Source: Effrenium voratum
Lineage: Eukaryota; Sar; Dinophyceae; Suessiales; Symbiodiniaceae
Assembly (NCBI GenBank): GCA_963377175.1
Contig: CAUJNA010003790.1
Location: 200,001 to 264,000 of the forward strand
Direction of reading: 5' to 3'
Length of the DNA stretch: 64,000 nt
Shown: positions 11,289 through 24,100 of the stretch, in pieces
Position numbering within the stretch: position 1 is the first letter of the stretch
Layout: the number at the start of each line of letters is the position of its first letter
The notes under the pieces: generated by a model
Seen by the model: only the letters and a program-made list of their open reading frames with translations
Databases searched by the model: none
What the model was told of the DNA's origin: nothing
Program-made: the position numbers and the translations under genes

Positions 11289-12636
11289 CTGTCGAATCCA
11301 TAGAGAAATGGTGGGTCAAAAATGCAAACATCGGGCAACCCCAAAATGGCGCAGGCCCTGGTAAATGGACACATGGACTAAAACCAGCGGTATTCCTGGT
11401 GGCACTGCCACTGTGGTTGGGACATGTTCACTGCCTTTCCTTGGGTTTAGCAAAGTGGAACACATGGGGTTGTTGGAAGATCTCCTATGGGTGAGCTTTG
11501 AATCGATGGAGCAGTGGCCCACAACAAGCCAAGCCAAACAATGGCTAAGCAAATGAAACTGAGTTGGAGTACACGTGCGTGTTGTGGTTGAAGAGGTCAG
11601 TCTGGGGGGGAAAACAAGCACGTGCTCAACCAAACCCGAACGCATGTGGAAACCAATTAGATCAGTGACCCTGGAAGAAGGAACTATTGTTGTTTTTTCT
11701 TGTTTTGGTTCATTTCTAGCAGGGAAGCAAACCCAACAGCAAAATTGAAAAAATGCATTTCGAAACAAATGTACTTAGTTGTTGCCTGAAAGAATCTCCT
11801 CCGCTGGGTGAGCATCTAGTGTGGGGACTTCACCTGTTCCCCCCCCCTCCCCCCGAGGCGTGATACTTTTGTCCTAAGCGTTTCGGCGCCATGCCAGGGT
11901 TGCATTCAAACCCATCGACCACTTCCTCGCACCTTTGTCTCTGTGTCCGTGTAAGCTTGTATTCTCGAGGGATTGACTTTTGGGGGTTTACAGGGAAGCC
12001 AAAGGGAAGACTGGCATTCCACACTATGTGATTTGTAGCATGCATCATGGGCACGTTCGGGCTGACCCTTTGGGCGAGTCGCCTTCTGGATGTGGCACAC
12101 AAGTGGCGACGAAGCTGGAACATCCTCTGAAAGTCCAGATGGAACCCCGTCTTAGTTTCCAGGCTGAGTTGCAGGGGAGTAGGAAGCACCAAACAATAGA
12201 GTTGGCTGAGTCTGCCTACTCCCAACAGCAGTCCTACAAATCTTGTGGATTTCCGATTAACCGAATCCCTTTTGCAAACGAAACTGGCCTGTGCACGCCT
12301 TAGATCCTTGCCACCCACGGAACCCAAAAGTAAAAGTCGTCAAACAGCAGAACAGCGGCCGCAGCTGCATCACCCTCAATCTGACCCGCTGCGCTTTTGA
12401 GTTTATGGGTCAAAAGAATCGGGGGAAGAAAAAACAGCGAGGGCGCTGCGGCTGGCCTCATTATTTTACCATGATCAAAGTCACCCCTAAGTGGTGGGTT
12501 AAAGGGAAACAACCCCAGACACCGTCAACATAATCACACCTGTGCTGAGCGCCGCAGGATCGATCTGGTGGCCTTGTCGCGGCTCCCATCGTCGCCCAAA
12601 ACGCGCGAGCCGGTTTTTCCCGTGCCGAAATCCAAC

Positions 12637-12696
12637 AATCGATTTGCCACGCTCCTTCTCCAGCGACAAAGAGTTCCTCAGGGAGAACAGCATGTA
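12637..12696 (-). CDS. Exon M7 of the membrane-protein gene
   Basis: 60 nt, 20 codons, phase 0 to 0, between a TTCAG| acceptor and a GT donor (ATT|GTTGGA). It encodes a short segment, YMLFSLRNSLSLEKERGKSI. A neighbouring frame is also open across 12500-12735, so the exon identity rests on phase agreement with M6 and M8 and on canonical splice signals. Confidence 0.5.
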
Positions 12697-12699
12697 CTG

Positions 12700-14174
12700 A
12701 AGAGGGGAGCTGAACACGATCCTGAGTCGCAACCAAAAGTGAACGAAATGCTAGCGGTTGAAGTTCATGGTTGCCAAAAGGCAGAAAGTTTGCACCAAAG
12801 AATTAAAAAACATATAATATCCACTTTAATTGAACAACACCCCACCAAAAGGGAACTCCCGAAAAACAAACACAGCAACCAGCAATGATGATGGTAACAT
12901 TTCAAGGGAAGCAAATAATTGGAAATCATCCGTCACTTCCAAGGCTGGATCAAACATGACCCAACCAGCAGCAATACCTCAAAAAAAGAACTACTACCCG
13001 GAAAAGACCCCTTACGTAGAGTTTACTGGGTTGCAAGCCTTCAAGTACACTGCGCTCTGTACTTAATCACACTGTACTTCAGGGCTGAGAGCCCTCAAGT
13101 GCGCACTGCCCTTCAGGGCTGAGAGCCTTGAACTCACTGTGCGGGCGAAGAAGCATCGCAAAGCTTGACGCGCGCTGCGCTCAGACAGGCGCTTGCTTGC
13201 GCTCGGGGGCCACAAGCGCTGCGTTCTTCACTGCCCGAATTGCTGGCAATGCCATGGCGCAAGCTGTGGTGGCAGCTGTGAATTGCCATGGGAAACGGGC
13301 GAATCAGCCACATGTCAGGGCGTTCCCTCCCTTGAAGCAATGCGTTGGCGAATTCGGGAATCTAGGAGGCCTGGGCCGCCCCCTTGAGATGACGCAGCCC
13401 TTAAGCACAGTGCAGGTGCAGTTGCAAAGGCAACTTCGGGAATCTAGGAGACCTTTAAGTACAGGGCTCGACCCCCCCCCCAGTGTGTGTGTGTGTGTGT
13501 CGGCGTCCCAGGAGCACGACCCATGTAGGAAGATACGCGCGGCGGGGCTCGCGGGGTTCAGTTCCCTCACGTTTTCACACGGTTCCGAGAAGAAACATCC
13601 CCAAGATCTGAAGGGGACCAGGCAGTGGAGGGCGTTGGCTGCTGGCATTCTTTGACATGCCGCGTTCAAGACATGCATCTGGAAGCCGCCCCCCTTTGAA
13701 GGGCTTGTTTTGTTGACCTCCTCTTTAGTAGCTCTATTCGGTAGCACGTGCTTGGCGGCTCCTGCAAGGGCAGGCCGTGTGTTCGCCAGCGCGGCTTGGC
13801 TGTGTTACAGTGTTCGGCTTCTGGCTGTTGGATCCCCAGAAAATTTGAGTCGAGCGCGCAAGAATGAAGGTGTGTGCGTGGCAACGTAAAATACATGCGT
13901 GGAAAATGCAGCCCCCCTCCCCCCCCCCCAAATGCAATTTCCTGCAATTGGGGATCTTTAGGCAAACCTGAACAAGATACAAACTCGAGAAACAACGCAC
14001 CCATAATCACCAAACCAAAAGGCAAAACAAAAGAGAAAATGACACATTTTGACCGAACACCACCTTGCTTCTAAAATATGTTTGGAGGAGACACTGGAAA
14101 ACTATACATTTCTCCTTAAAGACCAACTTCTTAACTGGGGGGTCCTTTGGCTTTGAGCAAAGGCTCAGCCCCAC
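12700..14174. other. Intron with short local repeats
   Basis: Contains two copies of CTTCAGGGCTGAGAGCC (13078-13125), the repeated phrase CGGGAATCTAGGAG (13355 and 13438), a short (GT)n at about 13486-13500 and a C-run near 13919. I see no further exon I can support. Confidence 0.55.
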
Positions 14175-14295
14175 CATCATGCCCAGCGGGCTGATGAGGT
14201 TCTGCCGAACGCACTGCCAGGAGCTGAGCAGCAGCACGGCCACCACCATGCCGAAGCCGCCGTAGAGCCACAGGAGCAAAGGCTCTAGGCCCTGC
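14175..14295 (-). CDS. Exon M6: transmembrane exon of the membrane-protein gene
   Basis: 121 nt: one base completing the Arg codon from M5, then 40 codons ending in phase 0 at a GT donor (ATGATG|GTGGGG). The acceptor is TCGCAG|G. It encodes EPLLLWLYGGFGMVVAVLLL, a clear membrane helix, then SSWQCVRQNLISPLGMM. Codon use is strongly GC3-biased. M5-M6 splicing is fixed by phase and by canonical GT-AG borders, which makes this one of the most secure junctions of the gene. Confidence 0.78.
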
Positions 14296-14454
14296 CTGCG
14301 ACCCTCAAACTGAGAAATTTATTGACTTGGAGCCAAAGCAGGAGCTATTGCAACCCAACTGTAACTTGTTGGGACTGTGCGCAAAACCAATTGAGGGCAT
14401 TTCTTGGCCCCCCCTTGTTGCGCTGAGTTTCGGGGAAATCGCTAGTTGCATACA

Positions 14455-14775
14455 ACGGGGCGGGGCGGGGCGGGGGGCGGGGTGGGTGGGGTGGGGTGGG
14501 GTGGGGTGGGGTGGGGTGGGGTGGGGTGGGGTGGGGTGGGGTGGGGTGGGGTGGGGTGGGGTGGGGTGGGGTGGGGTGGGGTGGGGTGGGGTGGGGTGGG
14601 GTGGGGTGGGGTGGGGTGGGGTGGGGTGGGGTGGGGTGGGGTGGGGTGGGGTGGGGTGGGGTGGGGTGGGGTGGGGTGGGGTGGGGTGGGGTGGGGTGGG
14701 GTGGGGTGGGGTGGGGTGGGGTGGGGTGGGGTGGGGGGGTGGGGGGTGGGGGGTGGGGTGGGGTGGGTGGGTTGG
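14455..14775. repeat. (GGGGT)n pentanucleotide array
   Basis: About 50 nearly perfect GGGGT units on the plus strand, flanked by degenerate GGGGC and GGGGGGT units. The G-rich strand is the plus strand, so the transcript of the minus-strand gene carries the C-rich version. All ORFs across it (GVGWG or PHPTP repeats) are artefacts. Confidence 0.97.
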
Positions 14776-14779
14776 TGGG

Positions 14780-15789
14780 TATCCCACTTCCGGTCTTGGT
14801 CCGACGACAATCCTGAACGATGGCTCGATAACTGATAAGAACCTTTGTTGGGCATTTGCCCTGGCGCTTGCCGTCTAACTCGTGCTTTGTTTCTGTCTGC
14901 TAAATGACACATGCGTCTGCCTAATGTGTGATCAATGGATAGTTACCACAAGGGCCCGTTTATTCTAATTGGGGCCACGATTCTATGGCCAACGGCTAAA
15001 TCTTAGATTTCCAAAATCTTAGATTCCCAGTCCTTCATTCAGCCCAAGTATTGCAAAGGCAAATTTTGGCACTGCCAAGGTCCAAAACCTTTAGCCAAAA
15101 AAATATGGGACAGGCCTGGGCGGACCACCCTTTAAAAGTAAACAGCTACGGCTGTGATCTGGGCCCCCCAAACAAAACAATGAAAACACGATGCCTGAGA
15201 TTAAAGCGCCCCCAACCCCAAAGTCAGACTGAAGAGCATCAGGGGCTCCTGCAGGCAAACCCCTTTGCGTGACTGCTGGGCCTGTTTTAAGTATGGGATG
15301 TTGTTACGATTCATGGTTTGAGGACCGCTTGCGAAACTGCAACATCTGGGCCTAAGGCCTTTGTTTGCGCTGAGAAGAACTTACAACCAGGCTAAGGCCC
15401 CGATCTGGGAAATATACCCACAACAAACTTGATATGAAAGAGTTCGCCAAATCAGTCGGATTAAAGATTTGCGTGACTGCTTGGCCTTGCTTCTCGTTGT
15501 TGAGATCGGAAAAGTGATTTGTTGAAGAGATTGATGGTTTGGGGGCGGGCCAATTGCAAACTGGAGCTCCTAGATCTCAAGCTTTGGTTCTGGCAACTGC
15601 TGCCCAAGAAAGAAGGCTGCCGTAATCCAAGGAAGTTTAGTTGGAAGACTTCCGTAATACGAAAAGTTGAAGGAGCAGAGTCGCTCAAGGTAAGACAGAA
15701 AGTAAGCAAGAAATACAAGAGAAAAAGCTAAGAAGGAGATCGAGAAGGAAGCAATTCTGTGGTAGGCGCAGCGTGTTGCGTAAGGCTAC
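14780..15789. other. Intron sequence, no feature recognised
   Basis: AT-richer DNA between exons M5 and M6, without credible ORFs or repeats beyond the GGGGT tract. Confidence 0.55.
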
Positions 15790-15926
15790 CTCTCTCTGTT
15801 CAGCGCACGGGTTCGCCACGGTCTGGCCGCGGCCCGGCAGTTTTCTCGTTGCGCATCACGAGCAGCTTCGCCGACCATCAAAAAGATCGTCAGGACAATC
15901 AAGAGCATTCCAATCAGTATGCGTTT
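15790..15926 (-). CDS. Exon M5: transmembrane exon of the membrane-protein gene
   Basis: 137 nt, 45 codons plus two bases. The acceptor GGCCAG| enters in phase 0 and the canonical donor is GAGAG|GTAGCC. It encodes a hydrophobic helix (ILIGMLLIVLTIFLMVG) followed by a basic segment rich in Arg (ENCRAAARPWRTRALNRE), fitting a membrane helix with a positively charged cytosolic side. Joins M6 in phase. Confidence 0.75.
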
Positions 15927-15993
15927 CTGGCCACGTTATCTTTCTTGCTGAAGAACAAGATCTTCACGAATTGCAGAGGCTCTTTGGTCAACT

Positions 15994-16230
15994 GTGAGAC
16001 ACATCAGATTTGCTGGACTTTTGAGGTTCTATTCCATGGTTCATGTCTGGCTCTTCGTGGTCAAATATGCAGCTGACATTGCAGACGTCCACATCAAAAC
16101 CGATGCAAACAGCCTTGTAACACCAGCCTCAATAAGAAATCAGCCTGAACAGAAAGAAACAATGCGCCTACTACACATGTTGCGGAAGGAATGCAACAGC
16201 GAACAGATGCACGGCCTTGCGCATGTATGA
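15994..16230 (+). pseudogene. Copia RNase H tail fragment
   Basis: A plus-strand open segment reads HIKTDANSLVTPAS, then PEQKETMRLLHMLRKE and GLAHV. From memory this matches the C-terminal part of the RNase H region of dinoflagellate Copia polyproteins (acidic D before A-N-x-L-V-T, then the Q-K-E-T helix). Neither the upstream RT nor a downstream terminus is recognisable. It sits in the intron upstream of exon M5, antisense to the host gene. Confidence 0.6.
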
Positions 16231-16239
16231 AGCGAAGAT

Positions 16240-19200
16240 TGCCTTGCTGCCTCCTTGGCGAAGCACGAAGCTAGAGCAGGTGAGTTGTTCAAGCGCTGGC
16301 AACCTTCTAAGGGTAGACGCGCACCCCTTTCCGCACAATGTTACAGAACAAGGCATTTCTTGTAGAATGGTGAGTACACAACACAGCACATGGTCCCGTT
16401 ATCATGGCCCTTGCAGGTTCATGCCGCCGCGTTCAATGCGGGCTGGAATGCTCCTTGAATTTGATTTCATCAGTGCTGACAGCCTTGCTTGAAACCCAGG
16501 CAATTTGCGTCTGCGACCGCGGCCACTTGACTGCTCAAAGCGCCTGGCTTTTGCGACTGCGTAGGCATTGCAACAACAACATGCCGCTTTTGCAAGGCAC
16601 GTTTGAAGATGACCACACCTTCGAGCAAGAGACGCACCTCGCCACTCAGGTCCTCACCTGAACCTGAGAAGACCGACATGGAGGATTTCTCAATGGAAGA
16701 ACGCGCTCTCCAACGATCCACATTCACAAGATGAAGATGACAAGTGGAAGTGGAACACGCCGTCACGCCGACTGGGGCGACAAATCATCAGAATCGTCAG
16801 AATGCCGAACGTCCGCCAAGGAAAGAGGAAAGCGCCGAAAGCATGGAAGAAGCAGAACGTCAACCTCACATCAATCTTCTGCCAAAGAAGAGGGCGCCTT
16901 CCAAGAAGCTCAGAGGAAGGGTCCGAATCAGTGACTGGTCCTCCTCAAAATACACGACCGCTTTTGCATAAAGCCCAACCATCCAGACGGCCAGACGAGA
17001 CGCAGTCGGATCATCCGACACCCTTCAACAATGACAGCTTACCAACAAGTACTACGTTGAGTGCCAGAACATTCACAGGATGGATTCGGGCTCTGTTTTC
17101 GTTCCAGAAGAGAGCACAAGAATTACCTTCAGCAACGTTGCAATCATGTTTGGTTCCCGGCAATCAATGGAGAACGGCACAAGTATAGGGCACAGAGTGC
17201 CGGCTCCAACAGCCTGCACCGTCGAAAGATCAAAATCAGCAAACCATCCTTCCCTCCAAGAAAACGAGGAAGATGTCCTTCATGGCCCACGCCACCAATG
17301 GCCAGGAGCTAGTTTCGCGGTGGAGTAGCCCGGCAAGGAAGGTCATGAGGGAGGCTGTCAACGTTCGCATAACGTGCGTCGATGACTACAATGATCCTTG
17401 GTGACAGCGCTTCAGCATATTCGGGCGAGCAGAAGCGCCATAATTTTTATAGCAATCACCCGGAAAATCACTACGAAACTACGACATCAAGATCTCCGGA
17501 GACAGAATAGCGATCATGCTGCTTCCTGCTTGCAACCGCATCTCTTGCAACCGCATCAAATCAACAGACCATTCTACAGACAGTCCACCTACATCCTCAA
17601 GCAGTGACGCAGAGAATTACGGTCAAAAGATCACTGAAGCACGTCAACCAACGTGTGGTCTCAGCAACCTGGATCATTGAAGCTTCCTCGCGACAATCAC
17701 GGCTGATGAGGCAGAACATGAGTTCGACGGAGCCAAATGCGAGATAGACTCACTTGCTCATGTCAATCCCAAGAAGAAATACCCTGAGACAAAACTCTAC
17801 CATGAAGAAAGATCAGATGTCCCAACCACCGACGAGCTCCGCCAGACGCAGCCAAAGTCAGGTTACCCCATCATGCTATCATGCTACCATGACAAGGTCA
17901 AGGCCTACACCAAGATCCTGGGCTCGCTTCTTCAGCCGACAGCAAATCAGCAATGCTCCACATGCTTGCAGTAAATCTGGGAGTGTTGGATGGAAGAACC
18001 ATCACAGCCCCATCAGCGAGAGACCCACGGTTCGGTTGATCACTCACAACAGTGCCCACACCATTTGTGTCAAGGAAGCCGGCGTGTTTTCCAAATCAGA
18101 AACCTTCAGCGATCATAAATAAAGATCTGGTATGAGGCGTTCGTCAACGCAGGCTTCGAGGGCATTGTCCCGAATTGCATTCGTGAGAGGCAACAATACT
18201 GCTAGAGTTAAACTTCTCGCTCGTCATTCATCCACAAAACGCCAATGCTGGAGAACCACACTTGGCGTTTTCCGTTGCTATTTCGGCACATCATGAGAAG
18301 GAACGCCAGCCGATTTCCGATTGCCTGACACGCACACCTCACTCGCTTCCTCCAAGAACTGAAGCAATCACATATTTAGCCAATGGAGAGATCATCGCCG
18401 TTCCCATCGATCAGAAGAGTGACTTCCAAGGCGAGACGACAGCCAAAGCTATCTGCCACGGGTGAGTTTGATGAGCGACGCGCCCGCCGAGCAGGAGTTC
18501 CATATGCGACAGTCGGAGTGTCCCACATCCATCCTTCGCACGCAGGGTGAATGGGCGCAGTTTAACGAGAATGGAAACAACATGCCCTACCATTCCAACA
18601 CACAGCAAGAACCAAGTGTCCGCAACATTCTCCGCCATGTGCTTCATACCAACAAGAAGGGATTTTCATATGACAGGACCTTTCCTGATTGCATGGTGAA
18701 TTATCACTTAGTCCAGCCAAGCGAGGCAGAGGAACAGCAACAAGGCCGGATACAGAAAGAAAGAAGCTTCGATGAAGAACACAAATCACCCAAGCATGCC
18801 CATCAGCGACCACCGGTTCCCTCTGCAGAACGTCCAGCACATCACGGATGCGATGCTCATGTTCGCAGAGAACGACAGTGACTGGCATGCTCCTCTCATG
18901 GTGTGCATCAGGAGCGGGTGAGAACGCAGGAGGGCAAGAAATGGCACGAAGGACATTATTCGGAGAGTCGTTGCAGCAAGAACTACTACCACCAGCAGCG
19001 TTGGTGCTGAAAGCAATAACCATAATCAGCTTCCGCAAGCTATGATCAAATTTCCAAGCCGATGGCACTACGATATGACCGACCAATCAACATCCTCACA
19101 AGATCCTTTGTGTTGCCTACATCATCTACAAGCCTATTCCAATTGTGATATCGTGTGCTAGGATACTTGTCCTAAAGTGAGTGAGTCGATGGTTTCACGG

Positions 19201-19920
19201 GACACATCAGTCCTAACCTCTTGCAGCCATTTGCATCTTTACGCATTGAAGTATTCTCGTGGCTACGGCAAATATAATATGGCTGCACTAGAGCCAAAAG
19301 CAGCCGGTCGCAGGACCCTTTTTCAGGGCAGGAACATGACACACAAAAAGAGGACACAAAAAACAGCAAGCGCAGTAGGCCGAAAGCTGGATTGGATGAG
19401 GATTATTGTCAATCCGGTCAATGGGTCAGTTGTGCGCATGGACTCCAAACGTCTTCAAGATTTTGGTGCAAGCAATGTGATGTTGGACGAGGTTTATGGG
19501 ATACTGGTGGTTATCTATGCATGGAAGTTCACTCCAAGGGAAGGTCTTGCGTCTGGTTGGTTGCCCCTTTTCGGGGCCCGTCACGAACTCGTGGGGCGGA
19601 AAGAGAGCCGGGAACAGGAAGAAGCAGAAGGCCCGAAAAGAACAAAAAGCACCCGAGACAAGACACACAAAAAGACGGAAAGAGGGCACAGAAAGAGTCA
19701 AAGGGGAAAAAGAAACGAGCTCCGAAACAAAGAAAATTGTGAATCGCCACTCTGCTCTGGAGGACCCCAACATGAAGAACAACAAATGCCACAAATGTCA
19801 AAGCAACTTCGGATGTCCGGACCAACTTTGAGGTTTGGCCAAAGTTGAAGAACTCGGAAGCACCCTGCCGCAGGGAAAGGGAAAAGCCCTGAGTGGGGCC
19901 ACTCCTGTGGAAGTCCAAGA
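16240..19920. other. Intronic stretch with many broken plus-strand ORFs
   Basis: From about 16.7 to 19.1 kb the plus strand has coding-like but frame-broken segments, for example SLAHVNPKKKYPETKLYHEE near 17740-17800 and LANGEIIAVPIDQKSDFQGE near 18380-18440. None is recognised and stops separate them. The simplest reading is another decayed retroelement antisense to the host gene. A minus-strand open frame at 16470-16766 (VRLLLEGVVIFKRALQKRHV) could alternatively be an exon. Confidence 0.35.
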
Positions 19921-19921
19921 C

Positions 19922-19961
19922 CACGTGGTGCCGCAGTAGCGCGTGGAAGAGCAAGCGCCGG
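19922..19961 (-). CDS. Exon M4 (tentative, 40 nt) of the membrane-protein gene
   Basis: One base plus 13 codons (RRLLFHALLRHHV) between a CAACAG| acceptor and a GT donor (GTG|GTCTTG). It bridges the phase of M3 (two bases left) to the phase-0 start of M5, and the codons are GC3-rich. The exon is short; the alternative is that M3 ends elsewhere and joins M5 directly. Confidence 0.45.
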
Positions 19962-20459
19962 CTGTTGCATAAGAAGATCCTCACTTGCGGGGGGCAAGGG
20001 TGGAAAGTAATTATAGCCCATGAAACCTTGTCAAGGGAATTTCCACATTATGGCCTCAAGAGAAACCCCAGTGAATCCCCCACTCTCACCAAAGCTTTGC
20101 TCGGGGAAGCCTGCTATTTGTCGCACTTTTGTCCAAAATCAACCTGAGCTTGTGAGGCGGGGGATGTGTCAAGCTGGAAGGGGGGGGCGTCGTTTGCGGA
20201 GCAGCCACCTTCCCAGCCGATTTCCCTTCAAGGTGCCGACAGGTGCCAGCAGGACCCAGGAGAAGGGGGCTTGCCAGTAGCAGATTATCCATCGCTTGTC
20301 CGCGCCCGAACTTCTGCCTTACGTGCATCGAACCCGACAAGGGCACAAGACATGTGTTTGTCTCCGTTGATCGGAATGAAAAGTGGACCCCGCCCTCAAA
20401 GAGTTCGGTCTCGCAATGTCCTAGGTGTTTTGGCCCTCTTCCTTTAACCGCCCGCTCGC

Positions 20460-20551
20460 CCGCTAGGCTGCAGGAAGGTCATCGCCGCAAAGAGCAGCAG
20501 CACGCAGCCCGCGGTAAAGTGGAGCACGTCTCGCACTCCCTGCTTCATGAT
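20460..20551 (-). CDS. Exon M3: transmembrane exon of the membrane-protein gene
   Basis: 92 nt, 30 codons plus two bases. The acceptor TTGCAG| is in phase 0 with M2. It encodes IMKQGVRDVLHF followed by a hydrophobic helix (TAGCVLLLFAAMTFL). The donor is ambiguous: a GC donor at 20459 fits M4, and a GT donor at 20448 is also possible. The frame stays open to a TAA at 20444. Confidence 0.65.
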
Positions 20552-21020
20552 CTGCAAGTCGCCTCATTGTTTTATGTGCTTGGTTTCCTTTATTTGGTTC
20601 CCTCAAAGACAAGCGAAGAGAACCCAACCCCAAATCCAGCTTGATGGCAGTAGACTTCCTGCGCCTCCTTGGGCCTAAGTTGGCCAAGCTTGGAGGGACA
20701 CCGTGGTTTCAACAGTGGTTTCTCTCTAGAGACTTGGGGGGGTTCGTTTTAGTGGGCTCCACTTGGTTTCTAAAACAGAAACAGTTGGGAATGCAATGAA
20801 GCACGCAATTCAAGGGGCAACAAAATTGTGGGGCGGCACCAACAAGCACGCCAAATGCAACCTGGCTGGAGGATCCTCAAGGACTATGAGGATTATGTTC
20901 GAACCATTCAGGCCCTGCCAGCCATCCCAGTTGCTGAAGGGCAAGTTCTGTGTCAAATAGAGGAACAAAACAAAACGGATTCAACCTTGAAAGACACCAA
21001 CTCCCAACATACAGACCCAC

Positions 21021-21194
21021 CTTCCCTGACTTGGCCGCGCCCCCTCGCGCAAAGCCGCTGGGGATGATGAGCTCCGAGGGCCCCTGCGGCGCAGGCGGCT
21101 GACTTCTCAGCAGCCAGATCTCCCTGCCCAGCCAGAAGAAGACACCCACCAGCGCCAACAAAATCAGCAGAAAGAGGCCTTCCAACACGAAGTC
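21021..21194 (-). CDS. Exon M2: transmembrane exon of the membrane-protein gene
   Basis: 174 nt, 58 codons, phase 0 to 0, between GCCAG|G and a canonical donor GGGAAG|GTGGGT. It encodes FVLEGLFLLILLALVGVFFW, a strong membrane helix, then LGREIWLLRSQPPAPQGPSE and a Gly/Ala-rich linker. GC3 codon bias is pronounced. Confidence 0.78.
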
Positions 21195-21199
21195 CTGGC

Positions 21200-24100
21200 A
21201 CGTGAGGCTGAAGTCAAAATCGCATGACAAGAAAACTCCAAACCCGCGCGCTGTGCGCGTATCGATTGTTGCACACTGCGTTTACGAAGACGCCAAGCAT
21301 CTCAAGACCAGATTTCAGCAAACAAGGCTTTTGGGTCTGTTGTTTTGGACGTGTGACAGAGATGCACGCGCATTTCGTGTGGCCTGATAGGCGCTTGCAT
21401 GCCTGCAAGACAGAGGTGCGCAGCGAGTTCTCTTTTCAAGCTGCTTTCTTTTTGCCCTAAGCTGGCCTGCTTGTCACAGTCCTCTAGCCAAAGCTCCAAG
21501 CGAGCTAGTTGAGGAAGAGTGCAGGAGAGGAACCAGGTGGTCGGGAGATGTCGGGAGCAAGACAGAGAGCGTGCCTGCAGCAAGACCGCGCTGCGACATG
21601 AGCAGCCAGCGCAGAGGCAACCAGAAACCAGCAAGCTGGGCCCTATGCGAAAGGACAACAACGTTGTTGCGTGACTGCGCCGCCAAAAAGCCGGAGATCA
21701 ATAGAAAATCAGCGCAACTCAAGAGGGCTAGACCTGGGGGAACCCTTCTCAAAAAAGGAAAAAGGGCGCCGCTGGGCAAGAGGCCTTTGGGTGCACTTTC
21801 TCAGGTCCAAGGGCCGTTGCTGCCTGACAGCCCCGAAGACCGTGTCCCAACCAGCCACTGTGCAACTTCCGCCCATGACATCCACTGCCCCAGCATGCAG
21901 CGCCACTGACTCTTGGCTCCATGACTCACTCCTCGTCCTGCGCATGCCCTTGCCTCGAGGATCTTGACCAGCACGCTGCGCGCTCGGCTTGAGCTCAAAA
22001 TATGCGCTTGTAAGATCATGTCAGAGCGGATAGGCCCATATTTTGTACATTTGCGCAAAACAGCTGAACACCCGCCACGACAGCAGACTTCCCTTCGCAA
22101 AACCAGGCGCATCAACCAGTCCGACTCAAAAGGTCTCAAGGTGCGAGCGACCCATCAAGGACTGTGAATGGCACGTGTTTGCCACTGAAATCGCAACACC
22201 TGCGACTCGATTCGGCACATACGCGACAGGTTGCCTAGCCAGTTCTTTCCTGCAACGTTCTTCCGTGCATCTTTGAAAGGTCCTCGGAGTGTTGCGCTAG
22301 CGAACAATGGGACAGAGAGTTCTGTGGGAGCACTGCATGCCCTGGGCCCTGTAATGCACCACTGTTCTGAGATATCCAAAACCCGTAATTCACAATAGGA
22401 TGGAAATCGTCCTGGAGGAAGCTGCGGTTGGCTGGATCATCCAAGCGCTCCATCCTGCAAGCTCACAAAGCGTGGGGCCTAAGATGGGTGGTGTGCTGTT
22501 GTGCCCTCATCTACCTGTCGGTTCTTTTCTTGATTGGAACACCCCGGAAAACACAAAAGCGACCCGCACCATACGGACAGGAGTCACTCTCCAGAGGAAG
22601 GCTTGCGTTCTTCTTTGAAATGCGGGAGGGAGTTGTATCCAAGGTTAGGGGGCAACAAAACAAAGCTTGGATGCTTTACTTAGCCAACAAGGTTGCTCCA
22701 AAGCCCTGAAAACGCTTGGCACAAGGGCTGGGAAAAAGAGGCAGTTGGGCAAACACAGGGAAACCAAAAGAGGCCAATGCAACTGCAAGGAATGGAAGGA
22801 CTGAGGGGTATTGCATACTCGGGTCCACGTGAAAACATCAACTCCAACAAGTTCACCATGAGGCACCCGCCTCTGTGCGGAAAAAACAGGGGTAGAAAAT
22901 ACAACAGTTGGCCAAAAGCAACAACTACTAGCACAGAAATCATTGCTAAGCTGTCCGTGAGAATACCTCAAAACAGAAACCGCAAGCACGACTTGTTTTG
23001 GCGCGCTTGCGAACAGAGGCCTCCGGGCACGTTTACTTGAGTTTGACTTCCCCAAGTGCAAGTTGCCCATTTCTTGTGATTGTTTTTAAGAGAACTGGGG
23101 ACCAGAACCAAACCTGGCTCATTTCCGTTTGGCTCCCGACAAAACACGTAGCCAAGAGGGACCCCATCTCTTGGAGACTGGAAGTATCAATTTTGAATTG
23201 ACGTGGCAATGGGAATGTTGCGGATGTCGAAAAGATCCACGGGGCTGCATCCTGCAGAGTGATATACTGAGCTAAGAATTGCATTTGGCACCTAACGCGG
23301 AGAGTCGGCTCCTGTAAATGGGCGGTTTTTTGGCCCACGTGACAAGTAATCTGCAGGGGGTCTTCGGTTTTACCAAAGACCTGCCAAATTGGCTGGCTTC
23401 CACTGCAAGCGCTAATTTTCAATAGTCCCCTATTTTTGGGAAACGCCCAAGAATGTTGTCAGCCCGTTGCTCCTGGTTCCCTGCAAGCACCAACTTCGAA
23501 AGCTTTCAATATGGGTATGGCTTCTACTTTGGGACCCTCTGGTGGGCATCAGTTACATGGGGGCTTATGCCGCAATCCTTTTCGGAATCCTAGTTCGGCA
23601 AATCCATCATACCTGACAGTTAATCACTTCCTCCTATCAGAAAAAAGCCGTACCCAAGCTTTCAAAAGTGGGTGCCTGAACACACAACTTCCCAGGAACC
23701 CTGAATATAAGGCGCATATAAGGCGGGACATCCATCATGAGCCCCTCGGACAATTCAAAGCTCGGGAAAGAAATCCGGCACAACATAGAACACACCTTGC
23801 AGGCTTCTCTGAAGACGTCCTGGCCGCCGGGATCACTGCTTGGAACCAGTGCCGCAAACGCCAGGGCCGCTCGGGGAGGCGCAGGGCGGCAGCGCATGTG
23901 TTGCTGGAGGCACCCACCGGGCAGAGAAACAGCTGGGAGTGGCCCTGTCATCCAACAAAAAGGCAATCTTGTGAACCAACCAGTTTATGTCAATTTGGGT
24001 ATGTCTCGCTTTGGGGGGCCCCACAAAAACGGCGGCTTTCCTGTTGGTGTCCGTTGAAATTTGACTAAAAAACATATGGGATACCCAAAAGCAAACACCC

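Noticed and set aside
12499..12736. Longer exon in the alternative frame (ELFVAGEGAWQIDC...)
   Set aside because: Open, but its phase does not join M6 and M8. The 60-nt M7 uses canonical borders and fits both neighbours.
16731..19086. A plus-strand gene
   Set aside because: Several coding-like pieces exist, but frames break repeatedly and no domain could be recognised; left as unassigned debris.
22410..22452. Mini-exon MERLDDPANRSFL of the membrane-protein gene
   Set aside because: It has AG and GA borders and good codons, but its phase does not fit between M1 and M2 without further unseen exons.
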